Positions 32,420-41,555 are shown, counted from the stretch's first letter. The stretch is DNA of 64,000 bases from Betaproteobacteria bacterium Ga0077526 (GCA_001464765.1 LNDV01000035.1:1-64000), one strand, 5' to 3'. The notes: generated from the sequence alone by a model not told the origin. A program made the numbers and translations.

Positions 32420-33613
32420 ATGAATGGCGAGGAAGACATCGGCGCCGAGTACGAAGCGCTGCTGCAGTTCGTTTATATGGCGCCGGTCGGCATCGTCCAG
32501 GTGACGAACGACGGCACCGTGGTGATGATGAACCCGACGTCGGCGCAACTGCTGCTCACGATCGTGCCCGACGGCAATCTCGAGAACCTGTTCACCGCTC
32601 TCGCGCCGGTCGTTCCGGGTCTTCGCGAACTCGTCTCGCGGGACAGCACGGCGATCGGGCCGCTGTGCCAGGACCTCCGCGCGAATGTTCCCCAGCCCGA
32701 CTCGCGCGAGAAGGATCCGTGCGTGCTCTCGCTGAGCCTCATCCGGCTCGACTCCACCCGAGTGATGGCGCTGCTGAGCGACGTCTCGATCGTGGCGAAA
32801 CGGGAGCGCGAACTCCGCGAGAAGGAAACCTGGCACAAGGCCAGCCTGCAACTCGCCCTCGACGCCGCGCAGGCTGCGAACAAGGCGAAGAGCGAGTTCC
32901 TCGCAAACATCTCCCACGAATTGCGCACGCCCATGCATGCGATCTCGAGTTTCGCCAAGCTGGGTCATGGCAAGAGCAGCGACGCGCCGCGCGAAAAGCT
33001 GCAGCGCTATTTCGAGAACATCGACGGCAGCGCCAGCCGCCTCAACCGGCTGCTCACGGATCTGCTCGATCTGGCGAAAATCGAATCCGGCAAGATGACC
33101 TTCACGCTCGTGCGCTGCGACGTCGGGCGCACTCTCGCGGCGACCATGGCGGAGTTCGAGGCGATGGCGCACGAGCGGGGCGTTGGCCTCATCGGCGCCG
33201 GCGATCTGCCGGTCGCCTATGCCTGCATCGACGAGGCCCGGATGAAGCAGGTGTTCGCGAACCTGCTGTCCAATGCGATCAAGTTCAGCCCAAAGGGCAG
33301 CTCAGTGTCGGTCGCCCTGCGTCAAGGCACCGCCGAGACAGGTGACGAATGCATCTCGGTGTCGGTGTGTGACGAGGGTCCGGGCATCCCGCCCGATGAA
33401 CTGGAGGCCGTGTTCGACAAGTTCGTCCAGTCGACGAAGACCAAGACCGGCGCCGGGGGCACCGGTCTCGGCCTGCCCATCGCCCGCGAGATCGTCGCAG
33501 CACACAAAGGGCGCGTCTGGGCCGCGAATCGCCCGGATCGCGGCACAGAGTTTCGCGTCGACATTCCGATCGGCGTGCCGTCCGCTGAGCGGAACGAGCG
33601 AATGGTCGCCTGA
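32420..33613 (+). CDS. PAS-containing sensor histidine kinase
   Basis: The 397-residue soluble kinase has a PAS-like domain (about 10-125, VYMAPVGIVQVTNDGTVVMM), a linker coiled coil with RERELREKETWHKA, a HisKA domain with His166 in FLANISHELRTPMH, and a HATPase_c domain (NLLSNAIKFSPKG, DEGPGIPPDELE, GAGGTGLGLPIARE). The ribosome-binding site GAGGGGAA precedes the ATG. There is no response regulator gene beside it. The PYP-like gene directly upstream suggests that this kinase receives its input signal from that small PAS protein, which is an inference from gene order. Confidence 0.85.
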   Translation: MNGEEDIGAEYEALLQFVYMAPVGIVQVTNDGTVVMMNPTSAQLLLTIVPDGNLENLFTALAPVVPGLRELVSRDSTAIGPLCQDLRANVPQPDSREKDPCVLSLSLIRLDSTRVMALLSDVSIVAKRERELREKETWHKASLQLALDAAQAANKAKSEFLANISHELRTPMHAISSFAKLGHGKSSDAPREKLQRYFENIDGSASRLNRLLTDLLDLAKIESGKMTFTLVRCDVGRTLAATMAEFEAMAHERGVGLIGAGDLPVAYACIDEARMKQVFANLLSNAIKFSPKGSSVSVALRQGTAETGDECISVSVCDEGPGIPPDELEAVFDKFVQSTKTKTGAGGTGLGLPIAREIVAAHKGRVWAANRPDRGTEFRVDIPIGVPSAERNERMVA

Positions 33614-33684
33614 GGTCCGCGCGGGGATTGCCGAACATCGGCGCCGCACCGAAAATCGCGTATCGCATTGAGGACGCCGACAAC

Positions 33685-34383
33685 TTGAAACCACTCACCC
33701 TCCGACACGCAATCGCCGTTTTCGTCGTCGTCATGCCTGCGATGGGCCTCGCGCAGGGCGTATACAAGTCGATCGGCCCGGACGGCAAGGTGATCTACAC
33801 CGACCAGCCGCCCGGCACCGCGGAACGCAGCTACGCCACGCCGGGCTCCACGAAGCCGGCACCGAAGGCGCCCGCTGCCCGGAAGGGCGACTATGGCGTT
33901 CAGGTGGAAACCCCGCCGCCGGCATTCGCCAACGCGAAGCGGGCCACGCGCCAGGAACCCGTGGCACCACCCGCCCCGTCCGCAGACACCGTGGATCCGT
34001 CCGTCGAGAAGGCGGTGATTGGCGTACTCGGCCTGGAGGATGTCGTCCGCCAGATGGAAGCGCTGTGCGTCAGGACCTTGCCGACATCGATGAAGCGGTA
34101 CGGCGGGGCCGTGGACGGGTGGAAGAAGCGGAACGACATGATCGTGTTTCGCGCACGGCAGGTATTGGCAGATGCGTTCAATCCGACCATGCGCAACATG
34201 ATCGAAGTCGGCATCAAGTCCCGCAACGAAAACACGCTCGCGCCGGTGAACAACGCGCCGGTCGCGAAGCGCATCGAGTGGTGCGACAAGTCGTCCGACG
34301 ACATCGCGCGCGGCACCATGGACGCGTTCAACAAGGACAAGCTTTCGCAGCCGCTGGCGACGTATCGCATGAAGGCGGGGTGA
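33685..34383 (+). CDS. DUF4124 domain exported protein
   Basis: From the TTG at 33685 the protein has 232 residues with a signal peptide (LKPLTLRHAIAVFVVVMP, cleavage after GLAQ), then a DUF4124 domain opening GVYKSIGPDGKVIYTDQPP. A Pro/Ala-rich linker and a helical C-terminal domain with three cysteines (LCVRT, EWCDK) follow. DUF4124 proteins are common periplasmic proteins of betaproteobacteria without a known function. A longer reading from a TTG at 33628 would bury the signal peptide. It follows the kinase gene in the same direction and converges with the SecA-like gene across repeat fragments. Confidence 0.72.
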   Translation: MKPLTLRHAIAVFVVVMPAMGLAQGVYKSIGPDGKVIYTDQPPGTAERSYATPGSTKPAPKAPAARKGDYGVQVETPPPAFANAKRATRQEPVAPPAPSADTVDPSVEKAVIGVLGLEDVVRQMEALCVRTLPTSMKRYGGAVDGWKKRNDMIVFRARQVLADAFNPTMRNMIEVGIKSRNENTLAPVNNAPVAKRIEWCDKSSDDIARGTMDAFNKDKLSQPLATYRMKAG

Positions 34384-34401
34384 GTGGCGGAGTAACGTGT
34401 T

Positions 34402-34575
34402 CCCGGAGTCGCGGCATTCGCCGCTCGTCCGGGCTACGCCGCGAGGGAATGCGACACCCGTCGCCCGGACGAGGCCCGAACGGGCCGACTCCGGGAATCG
34501 TCGATCAACACAGACTCAAGCGCCGCAAAATCACACCTCCCCGGAGTCGCGGCTCCCGCCGCTCGTCCGGGCTAC
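34402..34575. repeat. Three dispersed modules of the GTAGCCCGGA repeat family
   Basis: Modules lie at 34402-34437, 34462-34497 and 34539-34575, with CCCGGAGTCGCGG...GTCCGGGCTAC and the inverse orientation GCCCGGACGAGGC...GACTCCGGG. They are shorter than the 115-bp units but share both ends. They fill a convergent gap, and the last one contains the stop codon of the SecA-like gene. Confidence 0.85.
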
Positions 34576-36536
34576 TCGGGACGGCCCGCGAATGCGAGAA
34601 GGTCGCCGAGGTAATCGTCCATCTCCAAAACTTCCTGCCGCATCATCCCGTGGATGCGTTCCGCGCGGCGCTGCGCGAACTTGAAGAGCGCGGGTCCGGT
34701 GAGATCCTTGCCCGGCGCCTTGCCGGCAATGCCCGGCGCAAGCGACGCGTAGCGCGTGATGATGTCGTCCTCGTAACTCGCGAAGATCTCGCACGAGCCC
34801 GGATCGCCCTGCCGCGCGCAGCGACCGAACAGCTGCCGGTCGACGCGACCCGACTCGCTGAGTTCGGTGACGATCACGTGGAGGCCGCCTGCGGCGAGAG
34901 ACTCCGGTGCGAGCTTGATGTCCGTACCGCGACCGGCCATGTTCGTCGCGACGGTGATCCAGCCGGGCTTGCCGGCCTGCGCGACGATGTCGGCCTCTTC
35001 CTTGTCCTGACGCGCATTCAGCAGACGGTGATCCAGCCCTGATTCCGCGAGCATGGCCGCCAGCGTCTCCGACGCCTGGACCGAGCGCGTGCCGACCAGA
35101 ACCGGGCGGCCCTTCTCGTGCTCCCGCCGGATCGAGGCCACGACGGCCTCCCACTTCTGCGCCTGCGTATCGAATATCTGCAGGGGTTCGATCTTGCGCT
35201 GCACGGGCTTGCGTGTCGGCACGCGCATGACCTTCAACCGGTACACGCCCCATAGCTCGCCGGAGATTTCCTTCGCCGTGCCGGTCATGCCGGCGAGACG
35301 GATGTAGCGTCGGAAGAACCGCTGGTACGAGATCCGCGCGAGCGTCTCGCGCTGGCCGGTGAGCTCGCAGCCCTCCTTCACCTCGATCATCTGATGCAGG
35401 CCGCGCTCCCAGGAGCGGTCGGGCATCACTCGACCGGTGAACTCGTCAACGATCTGCACCTTGCCCTCGACCACGAGGTACTGCTGATCGCGATGGAACA
35501 AGTGCGTCGCGGACAACGCCTGGCGGGCAAGCTCCTCGCGCCGGTTCGGCCCGGTCCACAGGCCGCGCTTGCCGGCGGCGAGTTCGCCCAGGCGCTTCTT
35601 GCCGTCTTCGGTGATGCGGATGTGCGTGCGCTGATGCTCGATGACGAAGTCGGGGCCTTCCTTCAACTGCGCGACGATCTCGAGCGCTTCGCGATAGATG
35701 CGTTCCAGCGCGCCGCTGTCGGTCTCGGCGGAGAGAATCAGCGGCGTGCGCGCTTCGTCGACGAGGACGCTGTCCACTTCGTCGACGATCGCGAAGTGCA
35801 GGCCGCGCAGGTTGAGCCCGCTGTCGCCACCCTGCCCCGTCACCTTGCCGAGTGCGTGGCGAAGCGGTCTCGGCCGACCTTTCAGCCGCAGTCGGTCCCG
35901 CAGGTAATCGAAGGTGACGTCCTTGTTGGTGCAGTAGGTGATGTCGCAGTCGTACTGCGGGCGCCGTTCGTGGGGAGAAACGTGGTGGGTCACACAGCCC
36001 ACCGTGAGGCCGAGCGCCTGGTAGAGCACGCTCATCTCCTCGGCATCGCGCTGCGCCAGGTAGTCGTTGACGGTGACGACGTGGACCGGAATGCCGGCGA
36101 GCGCAGCGGTGGCGGCCGGCAGTGTGGCCGTGAGCGTCTTGCCCTCGCCGGTCTCCATCTCCGCCACCCGGCCGCTCAGCAGGACCCAGCCGCCTGCGAG
36201 CTGCACGTCGTAGTGACGCATCCCGATGGTCGCCTGCGCCGTGGCCCGCACGAGCGCAAAGGCGCGAGCCACGAGTTCATCGGTAAAGCCTTCCCGCTTG
36301 AGCGCCGGTCTGAGCGCGTTGGCGGCAGCGAGGAGACCTTCGAGATCGAGCCCTTCGAACTTCACGCCTTCGGCATTGACGTCACGGACGAGCTTCTCGT
36401 AGCGTCGGCTGCCCTGACCGATATCGCGCCCGACCCACATGGCCGGATGCCGCAGCGTGCGCTCCAGCCAGTTCTCGCGCTTCTCCAGACGCTCGGGGTA
36501 GAAGCCGTAACCGAGGATCTCGGCGGCAGCGCTCAT
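34572..36536 (-). CDS. C-terminally truncated SecA-like ATPase
   Basis: The 654-residue protein is a SecA homologue with a Walker A motif (AEMETGEGKTLTATLPA), DEVDSVLVDEARTP, a preprotein cross-linking region, MTGTAKEISGELW and NMAGRGTDIKLAPE. It stops about 60 residues after the GRCARQGD helicase motif, so most of the helical wing/scaffold and the zinc-binding C-terminal linker of housekeeping SecA (about 900 residues) are absent. It is the last gene of an operon with two HlyD-type membrane proteins and should power or assist export of a dedicated substrate. The TAG stop is supplied by an adjacent repeat. The complete motor motifs argue against a pseudogene. Confidence 0.85.
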   Translation of the reverse strand: MSAAAEILGYGFYPERLEKRENWLERTLRHPAMWVGRDIGQGSRRYEKLVRDVNAEGVKFEGLDLEGLLAAANALRPALKREGFTDELVARAFALVRATAQATIGMRHYDVQLAGGWVLLSGRVAEMETGEGKTLTATLPAATAALAGIPVHVVTVNDYLAQRDAEEMSVLYQALGLTVGCVTHHVSPHERRPQYDCDITYCTNKDVTFDYLRDRLRLKGRPRPLRHALGKVTGQGGDSGLNLRGLHFAIVDEVDSVLVDEARTPLILSAETDSGALERIYREALEIVAQLKEGPDFVIEHQRTHIRITEDGKKRLGELAAGKRGLWTGPNRREELARQALSATHLFHRDQQYLVVEGKVQIVDEFTGRVMPDRSWERGLHQMIEVKEGCELTGQRETLARISYQRFFRRYIRLAGMTGTAKEISGELWGVYRLKVMRVPTRKPVQRKIEPLQIFDTQAQKWEAVVASIRREHEKGRPVLVGTRSVQASETLAAMLAESGLDHRLLNARQDKEEADIVAQAGKPGWITVATNMAGRGTDIKLAPESLAAGGLHVIVTELSESGRVDRQLFGRCARQGDPGSCEIFASYEDDIITRYASLAPGIAGKAPGKDLTGPALFKFAQRRAERIHGMMRQEVLEMDDYLGDLLAFAGRPE

Positions 36537-36551
36537 CGCGGCCCTCCGGGA

Positions 36552-38714
36552 TCAGACGGTGAAGCGGCGCAGGAACAGGCGCCGCATGGCGCGCCACGCC
36601 TGGAAGCCCAACGGCTCGGCACCGTGATCGAAGCGCACGTGCACGCGACCGCCGATGTGCAGTTCGTCCTGGGTGGCCGGAATCGCGAGTTCGAAGTGGA
36701 ACACCGGATTCAGCGCGACCGGTCGCTCGGATTGCCGGGGGTCCAGCGGAATCTGACCGCCGCCGCGCTCGGACAGCGCAAGACTGGGCAGCTCCCCCGA
36801 CGCTGCAGGCACTTCGCGCAGCACGCGCGCGCCGACGGTCTCGTCCATGCGCTCGGCGAGGCGCACGGAGATATGCTCGGTGCGGGAACGCACCAGATCG
36901 ACGTCGTCCTGCCCCACCACCACGCGCACCAGACGCTGGTCGCGCGGCGCGACGAACCCGATCTGCTCACCCTTGCGGACGAAGCGCAACGGCAGGTCCA
37001 TCGCGTTCGGCACCACGAACCGTCCCGCAGCCGGGCTCGCGACGGTCAGACCCGCGAGACGCTCGCGGACCCGGATGAGTTCCTTCCGCGTGTAGTCGAT
37101 CTCTTCCGCGACGATCTGCGCCTGGACGCGGTCCTGCACCTGCATGTCGCGCAACTTGAAGTCGAGTTCGTCGAGCTTCGCGACGAGCATGTGCTCCTGG
37201 GGCTCGAGAAAGGGGTCGTCGAGCTGCACGAGCGGTGCACCCGCAGCCACCTGCGCCCCCGGCGCCGCAGCAACCTTGACGACAAACCCCTCGGAGGCGG
37301 AGCGCACCACGGCGTGCTCGGGCACCCAGAGAACGCCCTCTGTCCGGGTCCACATCGGGAACGGCGTCGCCAGCAGGAACAGAAGCAGCACCGCCACCGC
37401 CCCGCCTGTTACCGCCCATGCGCGATTGCGCACGCGTCGAAGATTGCGGCCGCGGGCGACTGCCGCGAGCCCCTTGCCGATGGGGTAGAAGATGGAAGTG
37501 ATTCCAGCCCAGATGGCGAGCAGCACACCGATCACGAAGTACTGGGTCGCGACGAACAGGATGATCGCGAACGTGATGAACAGCCGATAGAAGTACGAGA
37601 CGATCGAGTAGAAGACGAACCACCACTTCTCGCCACGGGTGGCCTCGGGGGCCTGCATTTCGCGCACCCCGAACGCGTAGCGCTGCACGAGATAACCGAG
37701 GTACCGGTTGCCGCGGGGACCGAGATTGGGAATCTCGATGAGGTCCGCCAGCATGTAGTACCCGTCGTAGCGCAGCAGCGGATTGCCATTGAAGAGCACC
37801 GTCGAGATACCGGCGATCAGCATGATGTTGAAGCACACCGCGCGCACGAGACCGGGCTCCACCAGCAGCCACAGGAACATCGCCAGCGATGCGAGGAACA
37901 GCTCGGCCATCATGCCCGCGCCGCCCACCGTGAAGCGCGCCCACTTGCTGCGGAACGCCGAAGAGGCAGAGGCATCGACATACGGGATGGGCAGGAACAC
38001 GAGGAACATCACGCCCATCTCGTGCACTTCACCACCCTTCGCGCGCACCGAGCATGCATGCCCGAACTCGTGGATGATCTTCACAAACGGGAAGATGACG
38101 AGCATGCCCAGCAGGTTGCCGGGCGCGAGCATGCGGTCGGCCACGTTCTCCGTGAGTTCGGTCCAGTGCAGGCCCGCAGCCACGCCGGCCGCGCCGATCA
38201 CGGCCAGCCACAGCAGAAAACCCCAGTTCGTGAAGAGCCACGAATACCATCCGTGCGCCCGCCTCAACAGGGGATCGGGGTCGAACAGCGGGAGCTTGAT
38301 CGACATGGGGTTGCGCACGTTGCGCCACCACTTGCCACGCTCCTGCTTGGTGTAGCGGCGCAGCAGTTCGTCGACGTCCGGCGCGATTTCGCTCTGCAGC
38401 AGGTCGGCGCCGTGCAGCTGGCCCAGCAGCCGGATGGTCTCGTCCTGCGTCGGCGCGTCGTCACCGAGCCGGTGACAGGCCATGTCCCACGCTTCCTGCA
38501 CGGTGAGCACGCCGTCCAGCAGGCCGATCACCTGCCAGGCCGACGGATTGAAGCGATACATGCGCCGCGACGCGCGATCCTGCAGGACGTACCAGAGCTG
38601 CCCGCGATAGTGGTGGCGGTGCACCTCGGCATGGGTCTTCAGCCGGGGCTTGAGCCCGGCGACCCGGTACCAGGAAGGGCTGTGGAGATCGCCGCTCAAG
38701 GCAGCAGCCACCAC
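36552..38714 (-). CDS. PqqD-like / M50 site-2 protease-like / HlyD fusion membrane protein
   Basis: The 720-residue protein combines three modules. Residues 1-125 are PqqD-like (RRMYRFNPSAWQVIGLLDG). Residues about 155-450 form a multi-helix intramembrane metalloprotease-like region with HEFGH at 215-219 and NPLLRYDG at 311-318, the paired metal motifs of M50 proteases. Residues 455 to the end form a HlyD-type adaptor (SEGFVVKVAAAPGAQVAAG, then VPNAMDLPLRFVRKGEQIGFV). Start is a GTG overlapping the upstream gene by 19 bases. It may bind, process and pass on a peptide or protein substrate through an export channel; no TolC is nearby. Confidence 0.8.
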   Translation of the reverse strand: MVAAALSGDLHSPSWYRVAGLKPRLKTHAEVHRHHYRGQLWYVLQDRASRRMYRFNPSAWQVIGLLDGVLTVQEAWDMACHRLGDDAPTQDETIRLLGQLHGADLLQSEIAPDVDELLRRYTKQERGKWWRNVRNPMSIKLPLFDPDPLLRRAHGWYSWLFTNWGFLLWLAVIGAAGVAAGLHWTELTENVADRMLAPGNLLGMLVIFPFVKIIHEFGHACSVRAKGGEVHEMGVMFLVFLPIPYVDASASSAFRSKWARFTVGGAGMMAELFLASLAMFLWLLVEPGLVRAVCFNIMLIAGISTVLFNGNPLLRYDGYYMLADLIEIPNLGPRGNRYLGYLVQRYAFGVREMQAPEATRGEKWWFVFYSIVSYFYRLFITFAIILFVATQYFVIGVLLAIWAGITSIFYPIGKGLAAVARGRNLRRVRNRAWAVTGGAVAVLLLFLLATPFPMWTRTEGVLWVPEHAVVRSASEGFVVKVAAAPGAQVAAGAPLVQLDDPFLEPQEHMLVAKLDELDFKLRDMQVQDRVQAQIVAEEIDYTRKELIRVRERLAGLTVASPAAGRFVVPNAMDLPLRFVRKGEQIGFVAPRDQRLVRVVVGQDDVDLVRSRTEHISVRLAERMDETVGARVLREVPAASGELPSLALSERGGGQIPLDPRQSERPVALNPVFHFELAIPATQDELHIGGRVHVRFDHGAEPLGFQAWRAMRRLFLRRFTV

Positions 38715-40570
38715 AGCTGCAGACGCAGCCAGCCGGTCAGGTGACGGGTCCAGATCCAGATGAGCTTGCGCTCCCCGACCTGGATCTTGCCGACACCTTC
38801 CATGCCCGGACGCAGGCGTTCGACGCCGCGATCGAGCTTGGCCTCGACGCGGAAGTAGTTGCTGCCGTCCTCGGGCGTGCTGACCGGCGTGATGCGCACC
38901 ACGTGAATCGGCAACTGGTCCTGCGTCATGGAGGTGAGCACGAGCGTGCCCTGCTGGCCGACGGTGAGATCGCGGATGTCGCGCTCGTCCACCTTCAGCA
39001 CGACGCGGTAGTCTTCCAGCGGCGCCACTTCGAACAGCACCTGTCCCCGCTGTACCGGCGCGCCGAGCTGCTGGGAGAGGTCGCCGCTCACCACCACGCC
39101 CTTGAAGGGCGCGCGGATCTCAGTGCGGATCAGCTTCTCCTGGACCACCTGCAGTTCGGCTTCGGCCTGGTCGATCTGCGAGCCGATCACGCGGATCTGC
39201 GCCCGGTCGTGGTTGGCGAACGCCTCGCGGTACTGCTTCGTCAATTGCTCCTTGCGGCTCGACACCTTGAGCCGCTCGAGCTGGAGGTCGCGGTCGTCCA
39301 GGCGGGCGATGATCTTCCCCTCTTCGACAACGTCGCCGGGCCGGACGAAGGCCTCGCGGATATAGCCTTCGAACGGGGCCGCCATCGCGCGCTGGATCGC
39401 GCCTTCGATCTTGGTGTTGGCGGCAACGCGATAGTTGGCGGAGACGAAGGAAAAGAAAAGAACGGTCAGGACGACGATCGCGCCGACGAGTTTCCAGATG
39501 GCGTGTCCCGGCCCGAAGAATCGGAACCAGATGTCCTTGGCGGAATCCCAAAGTCGCCCGACGGGACCGCGCTCGGCTGCCTGCTGCACCGCAGTAAGCG
39601 GGCCCAGCAGGGCGGCGAGACCTTCCACCAGCTCGACCGAATCGGCCTCGAAGGGACGCGTGCGTTCCAGCGAGATGGCACCGACCGTCTCGCCCATGCG
39701 GCTCAGCGGAACGGTCAGGATGCCCGCTGCGCCCTGCGACTGGGCGAGAGCTTCGTGAGCCTTGCGGATGTGGCCGTCTCCCTCGGACTGCGGCGGCCAG
39801 GTGAGCGTCGTGCGCTGGTCGACCGACTCCTCCATGGCGGCCTCGATGGCCCGGGTGAGTTCGGCGTTCTTCTCGAAGTTGACGGTGTGGGACAGCGCCT
39901 TGACGCGGGCGCGCTTGCCCTTGATGACGGCGAGTGCGACGCGGTCGCACTCCAGCATGGTGGCCAGTTCGGTCACGGTGGCCGTGGCGGCAGGGACGAA
40001 CCCGACATGCTCGAGCGACGCGCTGAAGATGTCGAAGACGTGGCGGAGCCGGACGGCGGTCTCGGACTCCCGGGCGTTCAGGCTGCGGCGCAGCAGGGCT
40101 TCCAGCCAGCCCGCCCCCCAGGAGAGGTCCCGCGCGAGGGCCTGCAGGTCGGATTCGGGCCTCGGGTCCACCTCGACCGCGACGGCGCCGAGGACCTCAC
40201 CTTCCAGCTCGATGGGTTGTGCGACGTGGAGCCGGGGTGTCTTGTCACCTACAGCGACAGCGACCAGGGCCCGCTTTTCCAGGCAATGCTCGATGGATTC
40301 CGCCAGCTTGGCGCGGTCGCGCTTGGTTTCCGGCCAGGCCGCGGCAGGCACGAACCCCCGGCCATCGGGGCTGGCCAGGACCAGGATGCCGTCGGAGGCG
40401 CCCGTCCGGGTGCACGTGACCCCGAGCCATCCCTGGCAGAAGGCCTCGACGCTGGTCGCAGAGGAGAATCGCAGCCAGGCATCCGTCTCGGCGGCGGCGC
40501 GTAGCTTGGTCGCGTCGGCCACCTGCAGATGCGGCCGGCCGTCGGACGTGCCGGCGCTGGGCGTGGTCAT
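38696..40570 (-). CDS. GAF-domain / HlyD membrane-fusion adaptor
   Basis: The 624-residue protein has GAF-like sensory regions in its first 340 residues (LHVAQPIELEGEVLGAVAVEV; AGILTVPLSRMGETVGAISLERT). One transmembrane helix follows (LVGAIVVLTVLFFSFVSANYR), then a HlyD adaptor with two lipoyl half-motifs (APFEGYIREAFVRPGDVVEEG and RAPFKGVVVSGDL) flanking a coiled coil. The C-terminus is Trp-rich (WIWTRHLTGWLRLQLWWLLP). Cytoplasmic GAF domains on an adaptor are unusual and suggest ligand-gated export. The ATG at 40570 follows AAGGAGAC. It is the first gene of the three-gene operon. Confidence 0.82.
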   Translation of the reverse strand: MTTPSAGTSDGRPHLQVADATKLRAAAETDAWLRFSSATSVEAFCQGWLGVTCTRTGASDGILVLASPDGRGFVPAAAWPETKRDRAKLAESIEHCLEKRALVAVAVGDKTPRLHVAQPIELEGEVLGAVAVEVDPRPESDLQALARDLSWGAGWLEALLRRSLNARESETAVRLRHVFDIFSASLEHVGFVPAATATVTELATMLECDRVALAVIKGKRARVKALSHTVNFEKNAELTRAIEAAMEESVDQRTTLTWPPQSEGDGHIRKAHEALAQSQGAAGILTVPLSRMGETVGAISLERTRPFEADSVELVEGLAALLGPLTAVQQAAERGPVGRLWDSAKDIWFRFFGPGHAIWKLVGAIVVLTVLFFSFVSANYRVAANTKIEGAIQRAMAAPFEGYIREAFVRPGDVVEEGKIIARLDDRDLQLERLKVSSRKEQLTKQYREAFANHDRAQIRVIGSQIDQAEAELQVVQEKLIRTEIRAPFKGVVVSGDLSQQLGAPVQRGQVLFEVAPLEDYRVVLKVDERDIRDLTVGQQGTLVLTSMTQDQLPIHVVRITPVSTPEDGSNYFRVEAKLDRGVERLRPGMEGVGKIQVGERKLIWIWTRHLTGWLRLQLWWLLP

Positions 40571-40692
40571 GGTCGTCTCCTTGCGGGATCTGTTCTGTCC
40601 GGTCGGGCGTACCAAACCCGGCCGCCCGCCTCAGGCCCACACTCTACCGGAGCGTGGACGCATTTCGGGAGCCCATCGCAAGAACCATGACA

Positions 40693-40713
40693 GGGACCGG
40701 GAGACCCGGTCCC
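40693..40713 (-). other. Hairpin after the BamE-like gene
   Basis: GGGACCGGG pairs perfectly with CCCGGTCCC around an AGA loop, eight bases after the BamE-like stop codon on the reverse strand. No T run follows. It may separate that gene from the downstream GAF-HlyD operon. Confidence 0.45.
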
Positions 40714-40720
40714 CCGAAGA

Positions 40721-41092
40721 TCAATTCCCCTTATCGGCCGCGGGCTTGGCGGGCTCGCCGGACCAGGTGTAGGAGATCATCCGACCCTCCGAGTTGAACT
40801 TGACCTGGAGCAGCTTGAACTGGGTATCGGTACCGGACGGGATCCGGCCCGAGCCGTGGTAGTAGGTCCACTGGTCGTTCTTCTGACCGTCCGTCTCGAG
40901 GACGATGCCCTGCCCCATGGGCGAACCCAGCCATTCCTGGACCTGGGCCTTGGTGGTCTCCCCGTGCTTGGCCCGGGAGACGAACTCCCCGAAGGAGAAA
41001 TCCTGCCCCACCTTGACCGTCGTCGAACACCCGGCCGCGACCGCGAGGACCGCGATGGCGGGCAATGCTTTCCAACCCGTGATTGTTCTCAT
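40721..41092 (-). CDS. BamE/SmpA/OmlA-like lipoprotein
   Basis: The 123-residue protein has a lipoprotein signal peptide (PAIAVLAVAAGC) with the lipobox Cys near residue 22. A BamE-like domain follows: FGEFVSRAKHGETTKAQVQEWLG split over the first helices, and a curved sheet ending VKFNSEGRMISYTW. BamE is a small component of the outer-membrane beta-barrel assembly machine, but several short paralogues exist and this may be one. The ATG at 41092 follows GGAGAC; the open frame extends a few codons further upstream without support. Confidence 0.75.
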   Translation of the reverse strand: MRTITGWKALPAIAVLAVAAGCSTTVKVGQDFSFGEFVSRAKHGETTKAQVQEWLGSPMGQGIVLETDGQKNDQWTYYHGSGRIPSGTDTQFKLLQVKFNSEGRMISYTWSGEPAKPAADKGN

Positions 41093-41189
41093 ATGCGTCT
41101 CCGTGAACGTGCCCCTTTGCACGACGCCGATTGGACGTCGCCGGGCGGCTTAAGTTGCCGCTTACGGGCGTCGTCTGTCCGGCCGCGTT

Positions 41190-41555
41190 TCAGCCGGGGG
41201 CGGCGCCCGATGCCCGGGCCTCGAATTCGTCGAGGGCATGGACCGCTTCGGCGGCGTACATGAGCGAAGGCCCGCCGCCCATGTAGACCGCCACGGCCAG
41301 CGCTTCCATCACCTGAGCCCTCGGCACCCCGAGACGGACCAGCGCTTTCGCGTGGAAGCCGATGCATCCGTCGCAATGGCCTGCTACCCCGATGGCGAGC
41401 GCGATCAGTTCCTTGGTGGCTTCGGGCAGCGCGCCGGATTTCATGGCGCCTTTCGCAAGGGCGCTGAAGCCCGCGAGCGGGTCGGGCACCTCGTTGCGCA
41501 GGGCAACGATGCCCCGGTTGATCGATTCGGTGATTTCCACGTACGACTTCGCCAC
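41190..41555 (-). CDS. AhpD/carboxymuconolactone decarboxylase-like protein
   Basis: The 121-residue helical protein has the CMD-family active-site pattern HCDGCIGFH with Cys61, Cys64 and His68, as in AhpD-like alkylhydroperoxidases, followed by GVPRAQVMEALAVAVYMGGG. It probably reduces peroxides or acts in a thiol relay; the decarboxylase function of the family name is unlikely because the CxxC pair is present. It stands alone between the BamE-like and CBS genes on the same strand. Confidence 0.85.
   Translation of the reverse strand: MAKSYVEITESINRGIVALRNEVPDPLAGFSALAKGAMKSGALPEATKELIALAIGVAGHCDGCIGFHAKALVRLGVPRAQVMEALAVAVYMGGGPSLMYAAEAVHALDEFEARASGAAPG

Noticed and set aside
35394..38744. 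A 1116-residue open frame on the forward strand opposite the SecA and M50-HlyD genes
   Set aside because: It is antisense to two proteins with clear family motifs, and its own sequence is a low-complexity His/Arg/Asp-rich product of the GC-rich opposite strand.
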